Program-made: the position numbers and the translations under genes
NCBI GenBank assembly: GCA_033725935.1
Contig: MU867067.1
Coordinates: forward strand, 656,501-720,500
Direction of reading: 5' to 3'
Origin: Cladorrhinum sp. PSN259
Lineage: Eukaryota; Ascomycota; Sordariomycetes; Sordariales; Podosporaceae
DNA length: 64,000 nt
Shown here: positions 30,601 through 41,142 of the stretch, piece after piece
Numbering within the stretch: position 1 is the stretch's first letter
How the letters are laid out: every line of letters starts with the position of its first letter
The notes under the pieces: generated by a model
What the model was told of the DNA's origin: nothing
The model's database searches: none
What the model saw: only the letters and a program-made list of their open reading frames with translations

Positions 30601-33541
30601 TTTTCTTTTTTTGTTTTGTTGGAGTCTGGTATGGGGATTGGGTTTGTGTGTGCGGGTGGTGGGGATGAAGGATTTTGTCAAGGTTCAAAGGTTTGTGGAG
30701 TTTTGGAACTTGGAGGGTGGAAAATGCGGCGTTGGAGTCAATGGATTTGAACGGACTTTTGGCGGAGATGGTGATGATGTGGAGATTCACGGGGAGAGTG
30801 TTTACGGCAGGGATGTACGTACTTGTTGCCTGGTGGTTTTTTTTTTTTTTTGACAACTATCTGAGAGATGAAATCCTGTTCAGCTCCAACGGGACATGTG
30901 CAGTACCCAACTAGTCTAGATTGGATTCTTGTTGGCAGTAACAAAAATTCACCGTGGCCGTATTGCCAAATCCCTACATATGCTTGTGCACACCGAGTGT
31001 GTAGGAGTTGCGCCATGCTCGTCATAGACAAGACTTCAAATCAGCCTACAGCCTACAGTAAACATGAACTTGAAGTTCATAGTTGGACTAAGAATAGGTA
31101 TGTAGTCAAGCGAAGTTACGTTAAGCATTGCGTAGGAGCTACTACATACGCCGACGAGTTACACAATGAAATTTTTTTTTCCTCGTGTACAACATGAAAA
31201 TTAAGGTTATTCTGCTGCCTTGAAAGTTGAGGTGTAGGTCGACGCTTTGCTTTGTGTTACACACCATAAAATATTGGCAACAGTACGACTTGGAGTTAGT
31301 GCAGTGTAGCTATGGGCCTCTTCTGGAGAGACCCGGATGGATCTACCTCCTCAGAAATGTCGGGTATGATGATTCTTTGCCCCCAAACCGTTCGTGTGAC
31401 TCTTCGGAGTATACTCCGTTTATTTTATTTTTCACCTCTCCCCCTTTTTCCAATTGGTAAGCTCTTCAATGCAGTCCAAGAGACATGACAACATCAAAAG
31501 ATCAACGCGCAGTTTTCTATCGGTGAAACTTCCCGTTTGAGCAAAAAATGGAGTTTGCAGATTCTTGCCACTTCGCATGAGGACAAATGGTAATGAGCAG
31601 AGGGCAGTTTCATAATGTGATAACGTCTTTCTTACTTCAACTTTCTCTTCTCGCTTGACTGCCAAAGCCACTGCATGAGTTACACTGGCCTGTAGATCGA
31701 CCCCAGCGGCCCAGGTAGAGGGGCCGTATAGAAGTACCTAATATGGAGTGAATCAGACGAAAAGTGGAATCAAAAAGGAGACAGAAGATCAGTAGAAATG
31801 CATGCTTGTTGCTGTTGTTAACCACGGAATACCCGATATCTCTGGCTGTGGCACAAGCTATGTAACATGTAGTATACAGTTCGTGCCGCACTATTGCGGA
31901 TGTTTCATGTCGCTAAACGCAGGTCAGCCTTGAGATTGCACAGGGAAACCGCACTGCCCGGTTTTTTTTTTTTTTTTTTTTGGTGTTCTTCATCGGATGG
32001 ATCCCGTGATCCTGGGTGTCGGGTTTTATTGCCGTAGGTTGTGCGACACCATCCCCATTGTTCAGGATTGGGGGCTAAATGTGGTTTGACGTCAACAATT
32101 ATGCATAATTTCTGTTGCTGTGGCTGCATGTGTGTTGAAACACCGCCCTGTTGCTTGAGGTTTTGTGGCTCATTTTATTGTTTTGTTGGACCACCGCCCC
32201 CCTCTGGTGGCATTGGCCATTGTTTTTCAAACAGCAAATGCAATTAATACTGATAGCATTAAATGCAGCAGGTGTTGATTGAAAAGAAAAAGAAAAAAAG
32301 CTTGACCGGTGGTGGGTTTGGGTTCCCCACTTGATGGGAATAAGGGCAGTCTGGGAGATGGCCATGCTGGTGCCGGTTGGGGCACAGCATCCTCCAAGGC
32401 GCTCATTGCGGTTAACGTTGGCGCCTGAGGAGTGGTAAGGGGATTGGTTGAATTGAAAATTGGCTTTGCCGAGTCCGCTAGACCGGGAACCGTTGCATTG
32501 TTGGTGCTCATCTTTTTTGCGCATGACATTTGGAGGGAAAAAAAGACGGCCGCGATTCGGACAAGTCACGTTGACCGAACCAAATTTGTGGGTGACTTGT
32601 GTAAAAACCTTTTTAAAAAGGGGGAGAAAGAAAAGAACCGCAACTTGTGAGTGGATCTATATCCGAAAAGCTCGGAGCATTCGGCCGGAGCATACCCAAA
32701 GGTGGGGCAGGGTCCGCAAATCGACGGCCCGGCCATAAAAAGGGGTCCGGGGTTCCGCGTGGGTGGTGTGTGGGCACCTTGGACGCCCCTACCGGAGTAA
32801 CCGACTTTGGATGGTATCATTTTCTAGTGTAGGTGTTGTTTGGAGTTGGATGATGAGGATTCGAAATTTCTTGCAATCCTGCGGCACAACAAGTCCAACG
32901 GGAGCTGGATGCATGGCATTCGGATCCGGCATTAAGAGCCCCTGCCCGACGGTGGCGTCTACCCGCATATGTTCAGCCTTTCGTCTGTTTTCAGCTTCGG
33001 TATATTCGGAAGGTTGTGACATCATGTTAATATAATTGGTTGTATGACATCTAAATCTAATCCTAATCTGTAGAAAAAAAACATGGTGTTGCAAGTTTCA
33101 GGTTGAGGAAGTAAAAGGAAGCAAGAAGAGAAAAATACAGTGTAAGAAGAGAATAGAAAAGAAGAGAGAGGAAGGAGGAAGAAAATAAAAATAAAATAAA
33201 GAGAAACCAATCCAACGAATGTGAGGTCCCATCGTTACCAAGTGCCCAGTAAGAATCAATGTTGTACATGTCCCATATTTCGTGTCCTTCAAAAAAAAAA
33301 TAAAAAATAAAAACCCTCAGATAATAATACATGTATCCATCCATGCTCAACTCCTTGGTTGTTGCGGTGTGAACCTCTTTTATATCTAACAATCCGAGTC
33401 TAAGAAGAAGAAAAGTGCTGATCGATGCTGAATGCCAAGATGCTGGAGAAAAGTAACCGTGTCGTCATACAATCGTGTTAAAAAAGAATGCCGAGATGGT
33501 CGTAGTACAAGTTGTTGAAGTGAATGAAATAGCGATCCCCG
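30601..33541. other. Intergenic with homopolymer tracts
   Basis: A 2.9 kb stretch with T runs at about 30838-30852 and 31962-31981 and a perfect 17-nt palindrome at 31064-31080. ORFs are short and lack domains. No tRNA, 5S or transposon was recognised. Confidence 0.5.
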
Positions 33542-33739
33542 TTAAAAGTTGACAAACTCATAGAGTCTGCGGCAGTCCTCGCAGTCGTCGTAGCTGATGA
33601 CGCTGAACACCTTGTCGTGGCGAGAGTCGAACTTGCACTCGCCATAGATGTACCGAGTGTAGATGGTGCACGAGTATGCTTGTCTGCGTGGCTTGCTTGC
33701 GTGCTGGCAAGCGTAGACGGTCTTTTCCCAGTTGCACAT
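33542..33739 (-). CDS. Small Cys-rich protein (65 aa)
   Basis: A 65-codon ORF from the ATG at 33739; the frame is open upstream, but that extension is repetitive. Six cysteines (residues 2, 11, 24, 35, 53 and 56) are spread in short motifs: a CNWEK start, YACQHASK, a central CTIYTRYIYGECKFDSRHD and YDDCEDC near the end. Many aromatic and charged residues and no signal peptide suggest an intracellular, perhaps zinc-binding, miniprotein. The Cys/His layout (C-x8-C-x-H..C..C..H..C-x2-C) could hold one or two zinc ions. It resembles small conserved fungal proteins of unknown role. The 5' leader (33740-33870) holds imperfect repeats of a GGAAGCTGGTA unit. Confidence 0.65.
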   Translation of the reverse strand: MCNWEKTVYACQHASKPRRQAYSCTIYTRYIYGECKFDSRHDKVFSVISYDDCEDCRRLYEFVNF

Positions 33740-36700
33740 TGCGGCGGTGTTGTATCTTGACTGTTTGATGTGTGTTGATGCGTGTTGATGTGGTAGGAAG
33801 CTGGTAATGTTGCGGTAGGAAGCTGGTATTGCTGCGATAGGAAGCTGGTATTGTTGTGATGCTGAGATCATGAGATATGATGGTGTTGATGATGCGATGA
33901 GGGGATCCTTATATATCAGTCGAGGTCGAGGTGTATACACGGCAGAACAGGTTGATACGCCAAGGGTTCAGAATCAAGAACTTGGTCTGCGTAGGGAGGT
34001 AGAGGAGGAGAGGTGCAGTCCTCCAGCAATGCCACCCCGTGGTACATGTGTCCATGCTCAAGCGGATGTGAATAATATGCAGCAGGCAGGGAGAACCACG
34101 CCGCCGGCTCCTCCAAAGAATGCCTTGAGAACTGGAAACTCGATGAGGTCCAGGTTGCATTGGACGGTACATGTGTACATTACATGGGTGCTTGGACTAA
34201 TCCTTCGTCTGATCTCCCCTTTGCCGGATCGAGCGCTGCCATTTCCTGGCATGCTGCTCTAACATTTTGTCCGCGGCGCAGAACATCTGTTGGGTCGACT
34301 CAACACACGCCTGTGCTGCGAAGAGGTTTTCAAGAGTGCAGAGAGGAATGAAATGCGGCGTGGCTGAGCGGCCGAGCAACGGCGACCCAAAGCTCTGCCG
34401 AGATTTCGAGGCCAATGAAAGAAGCCCGAGGGTTTCCTGGGTCCCAATTTAAGCGCCCCAAGTCAATAACACGCCATTGGAGGGTACTCTAGGCGACTCC
34501 ACACTTTTCCTTGGGAGATAACAACAACGACACTAGCTCCCTGTGGCAAAAACAATCAAATGCCCACTGTTAGCTTCTGATCCTGCCAACCGACACTGAA
34601 TTGCACTTTACGGCCTAAGGTCGGCCGCCTATGACACTCTTGTCGACGTGCTGAGTGGTCATTCTCCGATCAGTCACATCTTTGTTGACGTTGGCGGCCT
34701 TGACGGCCTCAGTCCTCAAATTCATACCTTCGGGAATCAGTCCGGTCTGGGTGTGACACCGAGCTTAGTGTATGTCGTTGGTGTAACGGCCGCGTCTAAC
34801 ACAAGCGCGTTGGGTGTCGACCACATCTAGCATGCAAGGCTCTTACCTAACTTCCCCCTCGACGGCCCCGCTTGTGTCGGTGACTGACCTCGTCAGCTTT
34901 GGTATCTCTCAAAAGGCTCTTCTACTATGCAAGCAGTGAACTTTTTCACCGGTGAGCATGTGCTTCAGCCATATTGCGGTGGTGCACGTCAAACACAGGA
35001 GAAGGAGCTCTCTGGTCTTCTGCCTGCGGTCACTGCCTAACAATGCCGACTTACAACTACCAACCAAGAGTGTCGACAATCCAATCAGCTCTCACAATTC
35101 AGCTACTCCTGTCGTCATGATTTTAGATGGCCCATGTGCATCATCGGTCAATCAATCGCGATCCCATATGAGCACGCAGATTGGTCCGATGACCAAGCCC
35201 CCTTTTTCATTGGAGTCTCTGAAATATTTACCTCCAAATCACATGCATCTGTTGCCTCAAACCTTTTGGTTGATTTCAGGAGCCTCGTGGACAGCCTGAA
35301 GCCAATTGAGTCAAATACATCTGCACTCAAACTGAGTTGGCAGAGGCTCACAAAGACCTTGCGTGCATATTGCTACCCACACCGAACCCGACAGCGCGGG
35401 TCGCCGAATAGAAATCATGACCTTGACATCAAGGCCTCCCGAGCCGGAAACCTCTTTCTAGATGCCTTCCCCGTTCGGAATGCACCGCAGAAGGTAAGTG
35501 GTCCCTCCAGTCCGTCCGCAGACCATGGCCGCCATTTTGGGCCGGAATCAGTGCACGCTCGCCAATCATCAACCAACATAACAGGGGGTTTGCAGGGGCG
35601 GAGTCATTTTTTTCCTTCTTGTTACCAAAAGTCTCAAGTCGCTGCTGTGCACCGCCAGAACGAAAAAGTTCCAAAAGAACTAACTAAAAATTCTATCATG
35701 GAAGGAAAGACAGGCTAACACAAAAATTATGCCTCGCTCAAATAAGGTGATGATGACGATAGGTCAAGACCACCATTTCCCTCTTTTTTTCCCAAGTGGG
35801 GGAAAATTGAATTGTGGGGAAATAGCCAAGCCCAGCGAGCTAGGCCAAGCAAGGAACCGTTTTTGCAGTAGGCGGTGCTGCTGCTGCAACAAGCGTCGGG
35901 AGCGCATTCCGCGTGCATTTGTAGCATCGTCACTCCGACTTATGTACTTGGCGGCCGCACCCGCAAATCCCAGCCGGTAATCTTGATGGAAGCCATTGGA
36001 CGCATTCTCGAAGACCTCCTGTTTCGGACATTAGGGGGTGTATATAACAAACTTGAGCAACGAGTCATTGGATCAAAATACACACCAACAAGAATAAAAA
36101 ACCAACTCTCTCGTTGCCCCCCTTTTTTTTTCCCTAAATGTGACTTTAATTATGTTGTTGTTTGTCGTCCCCCGGCAATTCCATGTCTCGGCCGATATAT
36201 GACTCCACCGTACACCTTCCAACCCTCCCAACAAGCGTGGCTAGGAACCAACGAACAATTTAGACCTTTTTTTTTTTGTCTCTCTTCCAGTGTTGGTTCG
36301 AGTCTGTAATGGACTTCAATGTCCTTTCACCGATGGTCTGGGGGTTCGGGAGCCGAGACATAGCGGACAGACAGATCGGAGTTGATTCCGAGTCCCGAAT
36401 GGGAAACTTTTTTCGAACTACTTTGAAAGTATGTTGTTCAATGTGATTCGCCCCCAACGATAACGACCGATGGATGGTCACAGCATCTCCCTCTTATTAG
36501 GGATTCTCCTTTCAGAATTCACACTGCCAATAGGGGAACCACCGCTCGCAGCAGACCACGCCGAGTTCCAGTCCCTAGTGATATCTGATTTACCGCTCCT
36601 CCGTGCTAGGTTCACATACACCCAGAACGCTCTGTAGTAATCAGTAATCAATAATCAGCAATCGATAATCACAAACAACAAGCCAAGAAAAACAAGAAGA

Positions 36701-38874
36701 AAAGAAAGAGAAAACCTAAAGACACACACACACACACACCAATCATCTGGACAAGATGAAAATACCTTGACTCATCATCTCACCCAAACTTACTCAGACA
36801 TTCCATTCCACACGAATAATAAAAATAAAATCCCCCCTCTTTTTATATCAGACTATGTACCTTACCTTGCGTACTACCGACAACCAAAAAAAAACATTTA
36901 AATAAATAAAGTAATTTACGCACCTGCTCAGGATCAGAATCTTTCTTTCACAGTTGTGATAAAACTTGGAGTGGAAACCGGGTTGCTTATATGTTTTTAG
37001 ATACACCTATCTAGTTTATTAGATGGTAGAAAATCCTTGGAATTGAAGTCAACAATCTAGGTTTTCAAACAGTGTGCTTGGCATATATGTGAAGAAGGGA
37101 GAAAATAAATAAAAAGGATAAAAAAAATTACATACACCACCGGTGATTGATGAAAAAAGAAAAGTGCGCGATAAAGATGATGTATGTGTGTGTGTGTGTG
37201 TATGCGTGTGCGTGGGAAGGCAGAGCCGCAGTGGTGGGCGGAAGGCTGGTTGGTGTGCCAGTGTCTGCATAAAGGTTATTTGCTTTCGGTGTGGGAGTGT
37301 GGGGAAAACTTAGGCAGGCAGGCAGGCAGGCAGGCAGGCAGCAAAACAGGCAGGAAGGTATTCGGTTGGGTATGTGTGTGGTACAGATAAACATGCAAGT
37401 GAATGTATTGGTAGGAAAATCAAGCGATATTACAAGCAGGTAAGGTAGAGAGGTGTGAGGTGCCTCCAAGAGACTATGAAAGTACATTCGAGTCATGGTT
37501 TATGACACTAGAAGCAAAGAAGTGGCCAAGCAGAAACAGCAGTCAAAAACGCTAGACACTGTTCAAGCCGTCTGACATGCGGGCGGGTTATGCGCGGCGG
37601 GCAAAAGTTGAATTGACAGGTACAACAACGCATATACTGTACCACGTAACAAGGTCAGGGATCTGTCACTGGGTGGTCACACATGAAACAAAGTTCAAGT
37701 AAAGGTGTAGTATACTGTCCCCAGTTTTCATTGTCTGTGTGCGACCAAGTTTTTTTTTTTTTTTTTTCCAATCTGGTGAGAACAAGTACCACCGAAAAAA
37801 AGTGCCGTCAACCATTTCATCACCGCTTTCATCATGGATACGCGTCATTTCGGTAGTTGTGTGTGGTCTGCATATGCCTACACATAGATGGCTGCTTACC
37901 AACTGTCCATCCTCCCACCAGATTTTTGTGACTGCTAAGGGGAAAAAATGACCTCATGCTATTTCGAGGTGCATGCCGATCGGTCCGCTGCCTGCCGCTC
38001 GAGCATGATCCTTCAGCCCTACAGGACGTGGGAGTTTAATTTTCTTCTTTTGCCCTCTCCCGCGTGGAACCTGTAACCGGGTGTGTGGGTAGGATCACGT
38101 GTGGCAAAGTAATCTCTGTTCACAACCAACACGTCCCCTTGGACTGTTGGCACTTGTGTCGTTTAAGCACCAGGCTGATGCGCATCATGGAAAGTTGGGG
38201 GCTGTTGGTGATTATGATTGGTCACTCCCGGGGCTCCTTATGGCTTGTCGTCATTTTAAAGCCGACTTTGGCAAGTTTCAACGTGCGGTCTGCCGCAGAC
38301 AAAAACTGATATCAAGTCGGTCCTGTGGGGTCATCTTGTTCTCCGGGGCCCCGGAACTTGTGCCCGAAGGATTCGATGTTGGTTACGGATCGCCAGCCGA
38401 CCATCATAATCGTCGTCACAGTTCTCGGGGGATCTGTGTCGGAAGCGAGGCAGACTCGGCCGATTCTATGACTCCAGCCTCCTTGTGGGATTCTTGTCTC
38501 ACTGAAAGATACGCGTAATCGGTTTATGCAAAACAAAACAAAAGTAAACAATTAATGGCATTATGCAGACAGAGACGTTTTCAGCTGTGCTCGTGAGAGC
38601 CCCATCCCTGTGTCTACCGGTTTTAGCTTTCTCGTTCTGAAAGAACTCCCAATCACCTATTGTAGCCCGTGTTGGTCTTGCGACAGCAGCTTGTCCTCTA
38701 TTCCATTGTCGCCAACCAAGGATAAAAGAAAAAAAAGAAGGATAAAAGAAAAAGAGTAGAGAAAGGAGAAAAAAAAGATTAAAAACCCCCTTCCAAAGCC
38801 AGCTAGACAATAGGAGAAGAGAAATAATGTATACTTGAGTAAGGAAAACAAGGAAAGCGGAGGAACTGCTCATT
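33740..38874. other. Long gene-poor region with microsatellites
   Basis: 5.1 kb with no supported gene. It contains (CA)n near 36721-36739, (TG)n at 37185-37201, (AGGC)n at 37312-37341 and a T run at 37749-37767. A 194-codon plus frame at 35134-35718 ends its best part at a good splice donor (35494), but I cannot find partners for it. Imperfect AATCA-type repeats occur near 36636-36675. Confidence 0.5.
37312..37341. repeat. (AGGC)n tetranucleotide microsatellite
   Basis: About 7.5 perfect AGGC units in the gene-poor region. Confidence 0.9.
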
Positions 38875-40650
38875 CTAATCGTCAAGTTGCTCACAATCGT
38901 CGAATCCAAAGAACAGGGGGGCTCCATAGCTTTGAAGATTCCGTTGCTCAGTCATGACCTTTTTGAACTCATCAAAGTCAAGCTGATTCAAGGCCGGATA
39001 AACGCGAGGTCGAGGAAGCCGCTTTTTCTTAGCGAGACCGCCATTCTCAACAGCGTACTTGACCAGCTCGGTCCGGATCTCGTCGAGCGTGCTTTGATCG
39101 ATCCCAGGAATAACCGCCCTTTGAGAAAGGTTGTGCCAAATGACACCGAGACCGGCTGCCCACATGCGAAGAATGTGAAGGTCATCCCCCTGACGGTGCA
39201 GATGGGGGTTCAGAGTTCTGATCTGGAGAATTCGGCGCGGCTTTCCGCTGTCTCTGAGTCGTGTGTTGTGCCCGGCGGCTTCAGTCGGGCCATTTACAAG
39301 TGCCTCCTCCTCTGTGCCACCAACGGCCTCACGCATGTAACAAACACTTTCAGTAGTATCCAGAGTTGTACAGTCGGCTAGGGGCGGGTCATTCAGGTCA
39401 ATCTTGATTGCGATCTTGGCCGCCTCGAACGTCGAGTCTTCGATATCTGCATCGCCAAAGCTGCTAACACTGCCGATGCTGGCGTCACTGCTGCCACTGT
39501 CGATACTGCTGCCACTGCTATCACTATCGGTGCTGCCACCACTGCCGGCACTGTGGATGCTGCTGTCACTGCTGTCACTGCTGTCACTGTCACTATCACT
39601 GCCAGTGCCGTCATTGTCGCTCGTGACGCTCAGTCTATCCCGACTGTGGCCGCGAATGCCGTTCGTTGTTGCCGAGCTCAAGTTTGAAGTTGGTGGCAAG
39701 AATGGGTCCAAGAACTGGTACGTCTCAATGGCGTATCCGTTGGCCCACCGAGAACCCAAGGCCATGTCCATCGTCATGGCGTGCTCGCCGGCATTACCCG
39801 TGGTGATGAATTTGCTGTCGTCGCCGAAGGGCTTGGCAAACAGTCGGTTCAGCCAGCTGTTCACAACCCGCGAACTCCTGCCCTCGGGTTCGTCGTACGA
39901 AATCTGCCCGTTCCTGACCTTTGGTTTACACTGCCAGGAGATGCGCACCATCACTTGTTCCTCCCCGGCATCGCTGTACTGATGCGATAGGAGGAAGCCG
40001 GCCGCATATACCCGGCAGTACTCGTTCACCGATCCGGGAACTTGGTTGTCCGCGTCAACAAAGCCAACGTATTGCCGCTCTGGGAAGAAAGTTCTCGCCA
40101 TCGCGATGCCGAGATACATTCCCTCGCCCTTGCCGTCTCGGATGGTGTCGGTTCTCAGTGGATCGAGCAGCTGGGGTACGCCAACCGCGCCGAATGCAAG
40201 GGCCGCTCCCTGGTACTTTTGGTGCACGAGTATGGCCTGCCGTCCGTACTTGCAAATATTCTCAAGCATTGCTGATAGCTCGGTATATCCATCCGCGCAG
40301 TTGGAGACCAAGAGCACAGCGCAGGTAGCAGGAATGCCCCTGAGAACGTTTCTGACCGTTTTGGGGTCCTCATTCTTGCATGGCACAATAATCACCATCT
40401 GCCCGAAAATTGTTTCTAATGTCTGGTTTGAGAAGCCGACTGTGCTGGGGGTGTCGCCAGGGTTTCCGTTACCTTGTAGATCTTGGTTCCGGAGTAAGAT
40501 CTCCGAGGAAACCGGGGGAGCTGCAGAGATGGGGCGCGTGGGGATGGCTTTTGGCGGTCTAGACCGTGACTCCAATTCCAGGACGTCGATCTGCTGCATG
40601 ATGCAGACTGGCCCGAGCTGGCGGTAAGAGGCGGGCATGGTGAGCCGCAT
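38875..40650 (-). CDS. Mannosyl-3-phosphoglycerate synthase
   Basis: A single exon of 591 aa; a second ATG four codons in (40638) is also possible. The enzyme makes mannosyl-3-phosphoglycerate from GDP-mannose and 3-phosphoglycerate, the precursor of the compatible solute mannosylglycerate (GT55 family). The nucleotide-sugar fold starts at MVIIVPCKNED (residues 85-95). The metal-binding DAD is at 199-201 in VGFVDADN. The family motif NAGEHAM is at 286-292 and QIRTLNPHLHRQGDDLH lies in the C-terminal third. Between the two last motifs (about 325-460) sits an insertion rich in Ser, Asp and Gly that archaeal enzymes lack. The N-terminal 80 residues are also extra. No matching phosphatase gene is seen in the window. 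Confidence 0.9.
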   Translation of the reverse strand: MRLTMPASYRQLGPVCIMQQIDVLELESRSRPPKAIPTRPISAAPPVSSEILLRNQDLQGNGNPGDTPSTVGFSNQTLETIFGQMVIIVPCKNEDPKTVRNVLRGIPATCAVLLVSNCADGYTELSAMLENICKYGRQAILVHQKYQGAALAFGAVGVPQLLDPLRTDTIRDGKGEGMYLGIAMARTFFPERQYVGFVDADNQVPGSVNEYCRVYAAGFLLSHQYSDAGEEQVMVRISWQCKPKVRNGQISYDEPEGRSSRVVNSWLNRLFAKPFGDDSKFITTGNAGEHAMTMDMALGSRWANGYAIETYQFLDPFLPPTSNLSSATTNGIRGHSRDRLSVTSDNDGTGSDSDSDSSDSSDSSIHSAGSGGSTDSDSSGSSIDSGSSDASIGSVSSFGDADIEDSTFEAAKIAIKIDLNDPPLADCTTLDTTESVCYMREAVGGTEEEALVNGPTEAAGHNTRLRDSGKPRRILQIRTLNPHLHRQGDDLHILRMWAAGLGVIWHNLSQRAVIPGIDQSTLDEIRTELVKYAVENGGLAKKKRLPRPRVYPALNQLDFDEFKKVMTEQRNLQSYGAPLFFGFDDCEQLDD

Positions 40651-40820
40651 GATGTCTCGCGGTTACTCCCGAGCGGTTGTTAGAAGGTCGTAGTGAGAAT
40701 GTGATAAAACGGATCAACGCTGTCGGTGAGCAAAACAAAAGAGGTAAACGGAATAAAGCCCAATGACTCGGATGTCCAGACCAAGGGATTCATCATAAGT
40801 AGCCGGCTGAGGCAGACAAG

Positions 40821-40868
40821 TTATATACACTTTGCGGCAGGAATCCGCCGGGAGGGACGACGACGTCA
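40821..40868 (-). promoter_or_regulatory. Candidate MPG synthase promoter: TATA and CRE-like site
   Basis: Reading the minus strand, TATATAA lies about 171 bp upstream of the ATG (plus 40821-40827) and a CRE-like GACGTC core about 211 bp upstream (plus 40861-40868). CRE sites bound by ATF/CREB factors mediate osmotic stress responses in fungi, which would suit an osmolyte gene. Both are consensus matches only. Confidence 0.35.
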
Positions 40869-41082
40869 ACATACCGAGGGAACCCGATGGGAGCAGACAT
40901 CAAGGCAGCTGATGATTGTATTGGGTCCACTGGAACCTACAGATAGTTAGTGGATGTCACGGGTCATCATCACAGCTGCGGTGTCGCGGCACAAGAAAAG
41001 AAATGTACTTTTTGCGTGTCTCGATGTTTGTTGTCTGGGAGTGGTCGTACAGAACCAACAATGGCAAAGACTTGGTTTGGGC

Positions 41083-41085
41083 CAC

Positions 41086-41136
<51 letters not shown>
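41083..41136. repeat. (CA)n dinucleotide microsatellite
   Basis: About 26 CA units with one G interruption near the left end. Confidence 0.95.

Positions 41137-41142
<6 letters not shown>

Noticed and set aside
34360..34430. GCGTGGCTGAGCGGCCGAG resembling the 5' half of tRNA-Ser/Leu
   Set aside because: No matching anticodon arm, T arm or acceptor partner downstream.
33740..38874. Possible degraded transposon in the gene-poor region
   Set aside because: No terminal repeats, target-site duplications, polymerase or transposase motifs, and no strong AT shift typical of RIP.
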